A stretch of 64,000 bases of DNA, taken from positions 372,001-436,000 of the forward strand of contig OX579639.1 of assembly GCA_951230915.1 (NCBI GenBank). Direction: 5' to 3'. Position 1 is the first letter of the stretch. Each line of letters starts with the position of its first letter. The notes beneath the pieces were generated by a model, which saw only the letters and a list, made by a program, of their open reading frames with translations, was not told where the DNA came from and searched no databases. Below, in pieces: positions 11,160-22,708 of the stretch. A program made the position numbers and the translations under genes. The stretch is from Antitrichia curtipendula (lineage: Eukaryota; Streptophyta; Bryopsida; Hypnales; Leucodontaceae).

Positions 11160-13670
11160 ATTATGTAAATGAACCCCTCTCAAAGCAAAATAAAACAACT
11201 TAAGGAAAATAACAAAAAAAATATAGAACCAACTAGATTTACAAACTTAAGGAAATTTTCCAAATGAAAATAGAGTATGGTGGCAATGCCACCGGAAGGA
11301 AAACTAAGTTGTAGGAAATGAACCGGGATTTTTTTCCGAATTTCGGCACACTTCCGGACAAATTTGAAGAAATCCGAGGCAGATGAAGATTTTTAGGAAA
11401 TCTACCGATTTTCCCACAGAACTTCCCGGACTGTGGAATGGGATCTCGAATGCCCAAGAAATCAACTCCAGCCTAGTCAGGAAATCATAACTGACTTTGC
11501 AATTCGAGTGTTTCACTTAAGGCGCCAATCAAGCTAATTTGATTACTGGTGCGAGTGAGGTATGATTTGCTCGCGCATCCACAAAAATGGACCCTCTGTC
11601 CCCTCGCTCAATTCGGAACTTCTCGTCCAGGTATGTGGTTTCTACCCATCTGGCGTCACATCCAAACGATGGTTCACAGTGAGTCACAGATTTCAGAACA
11701 CGAAAAGTAAGCGTTTAACTTATCGCATCCACCTCATATGAGGAAGTAACTGCATCATCTTCATCCATATTTAATACCGGTACTATGAGAGAAGGCTTAC
11801 ACATTATACTTGGGCTCTCACCTGAATGTGTCCCACAAGGATACCAAAACTACACTTGGTAGCAATGCTATGCGTTGAAATGTTTGGTATCGAACTGAAC
11901 GACATTGCAGCAACTTTTTGCTGGCCAGACGTCAGGGGGACCCATATTCTGAATGATAAATCCAAAGTACAGGTCCTACTCATTGTTAGGGAACCTGCAC
12001 ATCCAGCTCTTCTTACAGCTATCGGGATGCCCTCACTTGAAATTGATCAACTTCAAGTTAGTCGCATACGATGATGCTTGACCTAATTAGGGCGCTGGAG
12101 ATCAATGTGGTACCTTCTGTTCCGAGGGCCGTGAATTCTGCAATTTTTTTCGCAGCCCCACGCTCAGCATCAATAACCTAATACAAAAGCTGAAAGTTGA
12201 GGTGCCAATTATGCCGATGGACGGACCCTACTTGTAAGATTTAGCAGCCTTGCATGATGTCACGATCTTGTTAAAACTCTGCCTGCCTGATACGTAAAGA
12301 AATGAGCAACCTGGAAACTGCGAGACTGCCGTACAAGGCCAAGACTAGCAGGCTTACGCGCGAGAAAAACGGCCCTTCCTCTGTAGCTGCGTACCTATCT
12401 GATATCTTCTCTGCAAAACATGTGACCCATGTGACACAATTATATAAGCCTCCACCCAGAAGCATCTAAAAGGGAAACGAAGAAGAGAACTCTGAATTCC
12501 CAAGTCGCAATCACATCTAGTAACAATCTGTGATGCCTTACCATCTATTAGAGCCGTGTAAAATAGAGCCCAGAAAAGGTAGGAGAGTTGATAGGATCGG
12601 CAGTTGGGTTCGGGCCCTCTAGTTCCTGCACAAACATCCATCAACAAACATGATCATCAACGTGATATAGATCCATGTCATGGTGTATTCCTTGGTCGAG
12701 CAATGTTATCTTACTGACGGAAGGACATCCTGGAATCCTGGTCTCATGCACAACTCTGGAATTTGCCTGGCCAGCTCACCTGCAACAGAACACAGATAAG
12801 CTGCGGCTGCTCATCCGTGGCTGTCTGCAGCAGACGATAAATAATAGATGATAGATTCGAAACGTCATAAAAGCAGTTGATAGGCTGATGAGTTTGACTT
12901 CAAGTGCTTGAAAATCTTGGAGATGCATGCAACTGACAGCTTCGATCTGCACACCATCGCTTCCTCCCTTTCGTTGCTGCTCATAGCCTCCACAGTTGTC
13001 GGGCCCTTATTGGCGGTTAGAATCCCCTGCAGACCAGGAAGACATCACCCATGCTAGTTGAACCAACACGAAACGATGACGGTGCAATCTACGCGAGCGG
13101 TTTGGGTTGCTACCAGAAAGCACGCAGCCAAGCCCGTGAACAATGTGAAGGCCAGGACAATCAGAGCGACATACGTTATTATTAATCATCCAAGAAGCAA
13201 GGCCACCGAAATCGCTAGCTAGCTCACCCGAGACTAACATGGCGCACGACGTTGCTTCATGAGTTGCAGTGGTCTGGACCCGTGGGAACGTAGTTCAGCC
13301 CTGCAAACCCCTCGCTTGAAGTCACCCAGCTGGCTCCAATTGCTGCCAGACAGGGGAGCACCTGCCGACTACCCGTCAAATCAAACTCTCAGACCTAAAA
13401 TCCCAGGATTGTGGGTTCTCGATACGTACTGTACACCATCGCGACTCATTAGAGCATTGTGCACAACTCGCCCTAGCTTGGCACCGTGAAGTGACCAACA
13501 ACCGACAAATGGAGTCAAATATCGACAAATACCGGAATTCCCGACAAATGATCAAATTTGTCTACTTGATCAAATTTGATAACGGTATACCAAGGGCGCT
13601 CGGGCACTAGAATAATTAGACTTTGATACACCTCCTTTAGAATCATCTGAAAAGTATAATACGATAGTGC
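11160..13670. other. Low-repeat flank of the ACP region, no gene recognised
   Basis: Base composition is more balanced than in the surrounding DNA and I see no transposon ends. The short open frames here do not resemble known proteins and change frame at random. The stretch could hold untranslated sequence or introns of an unrecognised host gene. I cannot support a specific model. Confidence 0.4.
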
Positions 13671-13737
13671 GCCAAATGGAGAGCCTGACTGGTCCTTCCC
13701 TGCTTGACTTGAAGGACCCTCAGGCTCTCCATTTGGC
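13671..13737. other. Short near-perfect hairpin
   Basis: The arm 13671-13688 (GCCAAATGGAGAGCCTGA) is perfectly complementary to 13720-13737. After a small 2/1 internal loop, 13691-13698 pairs with 13711-13718, leaving a 12-nt terminal loop. About 26 paired positions fit in 67 nt. The fold resembles a small-RNA precursor or a miniature foldback element. No target or family is known to me. It lies about 1.2 kb past the 3' end of the ACP gene. Confidence 0.55.
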
Positions 13738-14917
13738 AGAGAAGTTACCCACAGTTCATTAAGTCAGACGGCACACGCAGACACTGACAGCGGTTCTCAG
13801 AGTTATGGCGCCCCAGAATCTCTTGTACAGACAGGAAATGCACGACACAAAAGGGAAAAGAAACGATACGGAAAAGATGCAACACTCCGGTAATCTCATG
13901 AAATACTCCAGACAATTCTCGTCCTCAGTGAGCATGAGTCCGTGACCGAGAAGTACACACCCCTTGGGTACCACAGCACAGCGATGTGGAGGCGCACGGG
14001 AGGCCACAAGCAATGTGGCCATTTCGTTGCAACCGAAAATGATTCGAACAAGCACAACCTAGTGATAGAAAGCCAAGGATGAGAAGCAGACGGAGACGGA
14101 GACAAAGCCCTCAGTCTGTACTGGCTTCGCACAATTAGCTTCATCCTTCGCCACTCAGCCTTTTGAGGACAGCGGAACCGTTCCTTCACGAACAGATTGT
14201 GGAACTACCCAGGTGAACCAAAAAATTCGCTCCAGTCCGGACCCTGCAACTCAAACACCACACGTAGTCAGGTCTGACATCCCTCCAAGCCTTCATGAAT
14301 CATGTGCGATTTCCATTTCACGCCGCGCCAACCGGGCATACCCAAATCAAAACCACCACCACCACTTTATAATGGCAACAACGTGGGCTGCCGTACTTGG
14401 CTCGACGCCCAAATTCCACAACACCTCCCAACCACAATGTATCCCGCGCAGAAACCTCATTCCGGACACAAGACCTATAACCCTCCCCATCCCATTATCA
14501 ACACGCACGCGAAACCACACCACACAGCCAGGCCAGGCGAAGGCACCAATAGGGTACTTGGAGAATGACTTATTGGGCCAAGTTCCAACACCGTTTCCTT
14601 TAAAAATGTAAGAAATACATCATGATGAGCAAGAAGAAGACGAGGAGTGCCGTAACGAAGTAATGGAACCGCCATTACGCACCACACACTGCCCAAAGGA
14701 CACAGGAAAAATATGTCATTCTTTCTAAGATGCGACGGGCACACACTCTAAGCCTAAGAAAATGACGACCACGTGCAGTGCGCGTCAAAAAGAAGCCGCA
14801 GGCTCTGCGCTGAAGAGCAGAACAATGACAATCAACGCGCTACTATGCTAGGTCTACGAGACAGAATCGAATCGAATGGGAGGAGGAATCCAGGCCACGA
14901 GGCAAGAGCCCCACGCC
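13738..14917. other. 3' flank of the ACP gene
   Basis: This is non-repetitive DNA of moderate GC immediately downstream of the minus-strand ACP gene. It should contain its 3' untranslated region and polyadenylation site, which I could not place. No protein of recognisable family is encoded on either strand. Confidence 0.4.
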
Positions 14918-15340
14918 TTACGCCTTAGAGGAAATGACCTCCTGAATCATGTCGGCGGCATTCCCCACGGTGACGATCTTCTCGCCAGCCTCCTGGTCCA
15001 ATTGGATGTCGAACTTCTCCTCCAGGGCCATCATGATCTCCACAGTGTCCAGCGAGTCGGCGCCCAGGTCCACGAACTTGGCGTCTTTCGTGATCTTCTC
15101 GGTCTCGCAGGCCAGCTGCTCCGCGATAATCACCTTTATGGCTTCGAATGTGGACTCGTCGGCGGACGCGGCCGCCCGGATACTGACGGACAAGGAACGT
15201 GCGTGGCGAGGGGCGACGAGGTGGACGCGTGGGCAGGCGGCCCCCATCGAGAGGCGGAGGGGGCGAAGGCCGGAGAACGACGCCATGGTCGCAGGCGCGG
15301 CGAACGTGGCCGTGGCCGCGACGGCAGCGAGGGAGGCCAT
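14918..15340 (-). CDS. Plastid acyl carrier protein precursor
   Basis: 140 residues from ATG (15340-15338) to TAA (14920-14918). ACP carries growing acyl chains for type II fatty acid synthesis in the plastid stroma. The phosphopantetheine site is the GADSLDTVE motif at residues 93-101, with Ser96 as the attachment residue. The carrier domain spans about residues 62-140 and has the usual length. Residues 1 to about 57 are rich in Ala, Ser, Arg and Pro with few acidic residues, fitting a chloroplast transit peptide that ends near SIRAAASA. An upstream in-frame TTG would add 15 residues, but the ATG gives a normal transit peptide. The frame is uninterrupted from transit peptide to stop, whereas seed-plant plastid ACP genes are usually split by introns. 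It is GC-rich compared with its surroundings. The EIMMALEEKFDIQL stretch is closer to algal than to seed-plant ACPs. It is the only clearly intact host gene here. Confidence 0.95.
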   Translation of the reverse strand: MASLAAVAATATFAAPATMASFSGLRPLRLSMGAACPRVHLVAPRHARSLSVSIRAAASADESTFEAIKVIIAEQLACETEKITKDAKFVDLGADSLDTVEIMMALEEKFDIQLDQEAGEKIVTVGNAADMIQEVISSKA

Positions 15341-15677
15341 GGCAGTGGGGGCGTGCGAAACGAGAGAGGGGAATGCAAGGAGCAAGGAAGTTGGGAGCGA
15401 CAGATGAAGCTGCGCAGGAATGAGTGGTGGAAACGAATGGGGACACCAGAAGAAGAGGAAGAGGGAGAGGACGACGGCGATGATGTTGAGGCGGGCGCCT
15501 CGGTTCTTCCGTCCGCCAGGGATAAGTTAAGTAAAACCCTAGACCAGAAGGACGAGCAGGTGGCTGTAGAGGATTCTGGCCACAGGTCCCATGGGCGTGG
15601 AATCTGAAGTGAAGGCGGGCGGACTGTTTATCCCAGTGGGCTTCCGATTGGTTTAGGTGATTGACGAGTTCGTCACC

Positions 15678-16205
15678 GGCCAGGGAGGATTGACCCCTGT
15701 ATTGCCCCATCAAAGGGTAAATGTAAAAATTGCTCTCTATTTTGTGTCGCTTAAATTTTTTATTTCAACATGCGTCCTAACTAATTTGGGGCCTCTGGTT
15801 GCAAAAATGAATTTTGAATTAGCAAATTTTATCACATGCGGTAAGCAAAAAATTTCAGTGTTTTCTGCAAGGGTAAAACATGGGGCAATACATGGATCTT
15901 TCCTCCTTGGCCTCCATCACCCAACCGATTGTTTTACCAATGAGATAGGGGGCCCTTGTGCATCCTTGAAAAGGCCAGGGAGAATTAATCCCTTTGCTCA
16001 TCCCATTGAAGTCATTCCAAGGGCGCATGTAAAATAAAAGACCCCCTATTTTGTGCTTGATTAATTTGTCTTCTAAACCTCTCTCCTAGCTAAATTTGGG
16101 GCCTCCAATTACAAATATGAATTCAAAATTTCAAACTTTATCATGCACAACAAATTAAAAAAATTCTTTGCTTCCTACAAAGAAAAGCAAGGGGGGCAAT
16201 TCACC
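15678..16205 (+). repeat. Diverged tandem duplication, unit ~295 bp
   Basis: The unit starting at 15678 (GGCCAGGGAGGATTGA) repeats from 15973 (GGCCAGGGAGAATTAA). Matching stretches in order include CTATTTTGTG, TTTGGGGCCTC and TTTATCA, ending at about 16205. The copies have diverged considerably. The duplication lies upstream of the ACP gene (minus strand) and may flank its promoter. Confidence 0.65.
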
Positions 16206-16791
16206 TCAGCTCTTGAAATCATGACTTGTGTGGTGAACATAATTGTTCTATATGGTTCTTTAGCCACCTCTAATCCTTGACTTTTTGTAAAAGTGCCAAA
16301 ATGGCAATCACTTGAAATTTGGTGAAGCATTGTATTTCTCCATTCATCCATCTTTTTGACCAAAAATCACTTTTCAATCATTTTCATGCACTTTTTTTTT
16401 AATCTAAATTTGGCAATTTCATCCACATTTTGAATAAAAATGGAAATTTTTGGGCAAAAAAAGAGTACTTTTATCTAGCAAAAAGTTGACATTTATTTTT
16501 AAATGGTGTAATTTGATCCCATGGTGCCAAAAAAAGAAGGGCTGGAAAAACATTATGTTCATTATTTTGGAAGATAGGAGACCTCCCAAATTAATATTGT
16601 CCATTTCTGTGCCTCTAAAATTGAAGTCGAGTTGAAGTATATTTAAGTTAAGGGGAACTTTGTTTTTCAATTGTTAGCTTCAATTTGTATTAAGATGACA
16701 ATTTCAAATAATTTGGACGTCTCCAACAAATTATTGATTAGAAAAACAATAATTATTTTTCATATAAATGCAATGAAGGGTCCTTACCAAA
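16206..16791. other. AT-rich spacer
   Basis: No coding or repeat structure is supported between the tandem duplication and the structured module at 16792. Confidence 0.5.
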
Positions 16792-16952
16792 CACCAAGTC
16801 ATGAGCTTAATGGTTGGTTGTAAGAGGCTATTTATCTCATTCAAATGGTTTAAATTTGAATCCAACTGAATTTATATGATCGGCTATGAGATATACATGA
16901 CTTGGTGTTACTCAATGAACTTTTGAGGTAAAAAAATTATAACAACCAACCA
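16792..16952 (+). repeat. tRNA-like module with interleaved inverted repeats, copy 1
   Basis: Two perfect 11-bp inverted repeats interleave. P1 is ACCAAGTCATG at 16793-16803 with 16896-16906. P2 is TGGTTGGTTGT at 16811-16821 with 16942-16952. This order is the topology of a pseudoknot rather than a simple hairpin. Between them lie an A-box-like GCTTAATGGTTGG and a decayed B-box-like stretch near 16847-16863. A second copy at 48175-48333 has the same order and nearly the same spacing. The homology begins at CACCAAGTCATGA in both copies, which looks like an element boundary. The module lies past the 3' end of the DUF7869-like gene in both places. Confidence 0.75.
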
Positions 16953-17397
16953 GGCCCCTATCCAAATTTGTAACAAGTGCTTGACACATTAATAAAACAA
17001 TAAATGGTCTTATCCACTACCAATTTTTCAGCTTGTACTTTATTTTTAAAGGATAATTAGTTGTAAAATGAATTAATAATGAAATGACACCAACACACAT
17101 AATATCACATATATAATGTAATTGTAAATATATTAAATATTATAAAAAAGTGCACTTGCTGCGCAAGTGACTACATAAAAAATATAGAAGTAGTTCCAAT
17201 ACAAATCTATAAAATTTAATCATAATATTTCAATCATAATATTCCAATCCACCACATCTACTATGTAACATGCAATATAAAATCATATAAAATTGTCTAA
17301 GGTTATCTAATAGCATTACCTTGTAATAAATAAAACTACAGACTATCAAACTTAGCTTCAAATACTACAAAGTGTCTTCACAATCCTCTGTACAAAC

Positions 17398-19640
17398 TCA
17401 ATTAGAATTGTATGAAGACAAACTTTCGTTGATGACATCAATCTGAGCCAACAACATTCTAAGAACATACTCTATTGTGTCCTTCTTGACCTTGGACCTC
17501 TATGCCATGATGAGAGAATTTGTATCTTCCTATATTGGATATTGAATCTCATTCATTTTCCAACGCAATTTTTTGGCAAAGTCCCAACCATTGTAAAATT
17601 CTTGAACATTTTCCCTTTGTGACGTGGGTTGAAAGTACTAAATTAGGGTACAATTTGGATGATCTGGATTTGTGAAAAGATCAAACAAAACTGTAGCAAT
17701 CCACATAGGCTTCACCATCAATCATTCGAAGGGTGACAAAATAATCTTTCTAAACATCATGCTCTACACAAAAAGATGGCAACGAGTGATTGTGAAGTTG
17801 CCTCCACAAAAACATCATCTTCAGCAAATTCCTCATGAACCTCGACATCGTCATTAAATTTGTCTTCATCTATTGTTTTGATTGGGGTAGAAGGCCATAA
17901 GCTGTCTTTCAACGCCTCAAATGGTTGAATTGGCTTCGTCAAGGTTGCTTTCACTACTTGCCAATAAATTACCAAATGCTTGAATCGTCTCATAAATTCT
18001 CCACTCCTGTTTTTGTTGCATAATGCCTCCCAATATTTGATGGATCTAGATACCTTCTTATAAATATCATCCATGCCTTGCATTGGAAGATGGGCAACAA
18101 GCACCGACTCCTCCACAAAGTCGTAGGCTCCATCTTTCGGAGTCCTCTCCACACAATTTGATCCCAAATTCTTCTAGGAGTTAGTCATTGTCTGTGCAGT
18201 ATCTCTTGTACTTCATGATCAAAATACTCTTCAAGTTCAAATAGAACTTCAACTATTCCGCCTTTGTGTGGCCAACAAGTGCTTTGTTCCCTTCCAAAAT
18301 TGAACCTTCTATGAAGGCTTTGATATCTAGTACCTCCTCAATCAAATGAAGAATTGTAGGTATAGAATCCACATTCATGAAGGATATCATGAGGGTTGGG
18401 ATGGTAGGAAAACTTCTTTTTTTCAAATACATGCTCCATCTTCCAAACAAGGTGTTGTTGTCGTCATGTGTTTGACCGACCAACATGAAACTGACAAAAA
18501 CCTCCGAAAAGATCTTCTTCGCAACCAATAGGAATTGGAACGTGAACACATATCATTGTTGTCTTTTGTGACGTTGTCCATTTGAACGTTCAGAACCAAA
18601 GGAAGAGGAGTTGTTTTAATTCGGACTCTGAATGTAGGACAAAGTAACGACCTATATATTTTAGCTCTTTGCAATACCACTTCAAATAGAGGAATAGAGC
18701 TCAAATCAACAAACAATTCCTGGGAGTACTTAGGAGGGAGTTTGAGGTCTTGCAAGAGCTTTACCAATGACCCCATTGTGTAGTTCGAGTCGTGAAGGAA
18801 GATATTAAGACCATAATGCACATAAAGCACATTGCCGTGCCCATGAACGATCATTCCGGTCACTAATACCAACAACTTCATGAGTCCTTCAAGTTGCTTG
18901 TTTATATGGGAGAAAACCAGAGACGTTGTTTTTGTATGATCCATTTTATCATGTATGATCATTAAGCATTCATGAGGGTAGGCGCTAGACCTATACTAAT
19001 TAGCATAATACAGATCTCAATGAACCCGAGCATATGCATTATGTTTTTTCAATAGATGTTTCTATTTCCGTAGTAATCCAATTGAAGTGGTCTTTCTCTA
19101 TGCATAATATCTATCACAATTGCACAATAAGCAAAATTATTTGGACCGGGCTTCTTCACATAGTACTCAAAAAATTTTAATTTCCTAATTTTGTTGATAT
19201 TTGAAGTGTAGACTTCTTTTAATCCAAACACAACATTTGTTGCATTTACCTTAGGAATAGTCTCTTTCCATGTGAAGGTAGCCAATAAAACCTTCAACAC
19301 CACTTTCTCTCTAGAAGAAAGATTGTGGGTACAATGCAGCATATGGTCAGCTAACTTCTCAAGCACACACTGCAACATTGCGGTGACTTACAACATATAT
19401 TTTTGAGTCTTTTACGTGCTCAAATTTCCATGCGATTGAGCTCGATTACTTCTGATAGCATATCCTTGAAAACAATGGAAAGTGGATATGGAGACACCTA
19501 CAATATGCCACCATGCTACCATACAAACATCGATCCCGTCAAGAGTGACCACCTTCTTACCCTGAGTGTCATGGTGGACCTATCAATGCACGTCCAACTT
19601 CATGTGTAGCAAAATTCAAAGGTTGTTTTGTAATACATAC
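17398..19640 (-). pseudogene. DUF7869-like protein, decayed copy 1
   Basis: Reading from about 19640 down to TGA at 17400-17398, several frames join into one protein. The N-terminal part has a VTLDGIDVCMVAWWHIVGVS-type segment (about 19,440-19,560). Further on are IIHDKMDHTKT (about 18,930), a GMIVHGHGN segment, VLNVQMDN (about 18,570) and SFMLVGQTHDD (about 18,480). The order IDKMD, then QMDN, then GHTHDD is how I remember the DUF7869 family, and it is reminiscent of an RNase H-like acidic triad; that last point is inference. The C-terminal tail (17,400-18,250) aligns closely with the copy at 48.7 kb. Lesions include at least one frameshift near 18,500 and stops at 18255-18253, 18183-18181, 17640-17638, 17532-17530 and 17502-17500. 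No function is known to me; a mobile origin is suggested by the shared flanking module. Confidence 0.7.
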
Positions 19641-21026
19641 GTTCATGAAAAGCTCAAATTTTCTCTCTTGGAAAATGTTGGATACAATTGTTCGGGCAAC
19701 AGACCTTACTCGATCCAGAGTTGATAGACTTCTAAGTGAGTAAATCATTGGCTTTCACACACGTTTGAGGAGCAGAAAGATTCCTCACAACGCTTTTATT
19801 CAGTCTTGCATTTGATGAGTATGACTACGATAGTCTCACTTTTCAACAATTGTACTTGTCTTGAACCTTGTGGTCGCGTAGACTTGCTTCATTTAAATAC
19901 ACATATTGAATGCCATGCTCAGAGAGAGTACTTCTAGTCCTCTAAAACGTCTGCAAATTGAAGAGACTTTGAGATTTGTACTATGACAAAAAAATCTCCT
20001 ATAAGATTGTTACTACCTATGACAAGGTCAGAGTTGACACTGTGACAAATTCCCTTAGCCACCGGCAATTAGGGTTGTCTTTCCAAACATCACAACATGC
20101 GACATCTAATAGAGCCTCCGAGACATCCAACAAAATCAAACTGACTGTTGACTTTTCCAAAAAAATTCTTCTGCTGCCCGGCCACCTCGATGCCATGTGG
20201 CGGCCCCATGGTACATTTATGGGCGACCACAAGTAGGGGTGACTGCAGGAACGTTGTGAACCCGTAGTCGTCCCTTCTTTTTTTCCAGATTTCGTAGCCA
20301 GAAATAAAATCTTTGGTTATAAATCACCATACAAAGAGATCAATTTGGCTACTACATAGATGGTAGTAATAGCTCATATGCTTTAACTAACGAATTAGCT
20401 CCATTTCTAATTCAGTATCCAATACTGAGGAATCTAACTACCTAAGTACAACAAGTCAAGTAACGGTGACTATGGGTAGGGGCAACCGTGTCTAGGCTAC
20501 CACGGGAATGTTGTGAACCCACAGTCGCCTCCTAAATCCAAAGTTGCCCTAGATGACGTGGTTCTCTTTTTCCACGTCACTCTTGACAACCAACCACATA
20601 AAATTAATTCGGACAGCCCAAAGTTAAAAAAAGTGAAACCCTAAATTTCTTCGTGATGTCTTATCTCATTTTGTTAAACACTTGTTCTATACAACACGCG
20701 ACGTCACACGTCCAACACGTCACCAATACCCCCGAACATGTCCAACAAGACAAGCATGCTGGCAATCCATTAGCATTGTGGTGGACGACAACCTTGATCA
20801 TCCACAATCGTCTTGGTATGTCTTTGCAGCAAAAAATATAGACAATCACTTTAGGCACATTTTCAAATTCTCCTTTGTCAGATGAGTACTCTTGGAACAC
20901 ATTTTGGTTCGACTCTATGATGATTGTATAGATATCCACGATTGCTAAGTCGTCGTTAAAACAACATATAGGAGAACATTTGCAATTCAAATACAAAATG
21001 GTGTTTGTCATTTGAGTCGAGCCGAC
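19641..21026. other. Intergenic stretch with a ~27-bp dispersed duplicate
   Basis: A segment with the core GTTGTGAACCC occurs at about 20,248-20,275 and again at about 20,502-20,530, differing at roughly five of 27 positions. Otherwise I see no coding frame or element ends. Part of the 5' region of the DUF7869-like gene may extend into its left end. Confidence 0.45.
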
Positions 21027-21030
21027 TTAA

Positions 21031-22361
21031 CCCTTTAACGACCAGGTCGATGACTGATTACTCAAACTGACAGATTTTCATCAATAGCAAACTGGCTATT
21101 AAGAGCAAGCCCACAGTTGAGAGCATCTCCTGCAGCCCTCTTGGTTTGACCCTGCCAAATGGGCTTTGGAGGGAAGAGTGGCGAAATCAAAGTGAGCGGG
21201 GTTGGAAAAGCTCCTGCAGACTAGAAGAAGAGGGCCGGCAAATGATGGTGCAGAGCCAATGGGGAAAGCTTGCGGCTTCCCCGAGGCAACTTTCTCATTA
21301 ATTTAACCCTTGACTTGCCAAAACACGGAACTCGATGACAAAGAGGGGCCTCAAAGGGTTGCACTAGAAATGAAAATTCTAGTGCAATAGAGCCAAAATT
21401 GAGAGGCCCCACACCTCTACATCCTCATCTAACGTCAATTTCGTTAAAATGGCATATGAAATCCGCCACTTTGTCTGAACATCTAGGACAGGTATAGATG
21501 TAAACCCGCCAAAATTCTGGAATGCTGCCATTTTAATGAAATTCACGTTATCTATAGTGCTGTTGGGGATTGGATTTCCCTCGGCCGCTCAAAACTTCCC
21601 TGACAGGGGTGTTTGAGCGGGCTGCAGGAGATGCTCTGACTCCCCAAACAGGGACGTCAAGTGGGGGCTTGGCTTGTGGTTATGATGGTTGCGACCGGCC
21701 TCCTCTACCTCACTGCACACACCAAGAGAGGACACTAAATGGATATTTCATCAAACTTGACATTTGATGAATTATTTATTCAAAATTTTACATTTAATCA
21801 ATGAAAAATCCAAGAGCTTTAGAAATATGCTTCGAAGATAATCTCAGTAGGAGTTGGGTGTCTCTGGAGGAAAGAAAATCTCTCTATATACACATGGGGG
21901 TGGTAGGAGGAGGAACAACCCATGTGGGATAAGTCATGTAGAATGAGAAGGAGCTTCACTATTCATTCATGGTGAAGTTCCTTCTCATTCTAAGTGACTT
22001 ATCCCACATGGGTTGTTCCTCCTCCTACCACCCCCATGCGTATATAGAGAGATTCTCTTCTCAAAGTAAGCAAAGCAAGTTTCCTATCTTCATCCTCTAC
22101 TGTTTTGGACACAATGGGAAGAAACACTTCATTGTGTTTGAAGTTAAATTTTTTTAGCCATGTTAAAGGTTGAGATTTGTTAGAACTTGGCAATTTTTAA
22201 AATCATCACAATTTGATTTTGAAACTCAAAGCAATTTCTACTCTGAAGTTGGCCTCACAGGCCCAGTCATCGTCTCTCCGTAGCTTAGGGGGCTTGCTCT
22301 AATGAAATTGCGTCAGTTTGACACTTTCTCGTAACCTGTCATTGACCTAGTTGTTAAAGGG
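21031..22361. mobile_element. Non-autonomous TTAA (piggyBac-like) element, 1.33 kb
   Basis: TTAA flanks both ends (21027-21030 and 22362-22365). The left end is CCCTTTAACGACCAGGTC and the right end, on the other strand, is CCCTTTAACAACTAGGTC. Similarity continues inward (GATGAC versus AATGAC, later CAAACTGAC in both). There is no transposase reading frame inside. The termini differ from the autonomous piggyBac at 2-7.5 kb, so it belongs to another family of the same type. It contains a long foldback at 21874-22057. Confidence 0.85.
21874..22057. repeat. Long foldback, ~86-bp arms
   Basis: About 86 bp (21874-21959) are inverted at 21972-22057 with a 12-nt spacer and only a handful of mismatches. 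It lies inside the TTAA element. A transcript would form a long, nearly perfect hairpin of the kind processed into small RNAs. It may be a separate foldback element inserted here. Confidence 0.85.
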
Positions 22362-22513
22362 TTAAACGATCACAGCCTTTACTCCACTTTAGTCACCAAT
22401 GATTCTGATTGTTGATATCAAGTTGAGTAGAAAGAATTATCGAAACAACCAATCTTACACAATCACACCTCTAAAGTCTATAATTTTGAGCATTAGACTC
22501 ATTGAAATAGTAT

Positions 22514-22705
22514 CACTAGTAGAAAAAAAAATTGTTGATTTGGTTGCATTGTTTTGGTTCATTTTTATGTTGATTTCTATTCAAATCAACAAACTACTGT
22601 CCAAATCAATAGAAAAATGGACCAAATCAATACGACTAAATCAATAGAAAAATGGACCAAATCAATACGACTAAATCAATAGAAAAAATAAATTTTCTAG
22701 TAGTG
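22514..22705. mobile_element. CACTA-type MITE, 192 bp
   Basis: The left terminus CACTAGTAGAAAA is inverted as TTTTCTAGTAGTG at the right (one mismatch). A 3-bp duplication TAT lies on both sides (22511-22513 and 22706-22708), the length typical of CACTA elements. It carries two exact copies of a 35-bp unit at about 22,610-22,680 and has no coding capacity. Confidence 0.85.
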
Positions 22706-22708
22706 TAT

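Noticed and set aside
12880..12940. A possible C/D-box snoRNA (TGATGA ... CTGA)
   Set aside because: The first base of box C and the closing stem do not fit, and boxes this short occur by chance.
14876..15607. A 243-codon open frame on the plus strand opposite the ACP gene
   Set aside because: It is antisense to a clearly recognised gene, is driven by GC bias, and has no family resemblance.
22270..22300. A-box-like GTAGCTTAGGGGGC as a tRNA gene start
   Set aside because: No B box or cloverleaf follows within the required distance.
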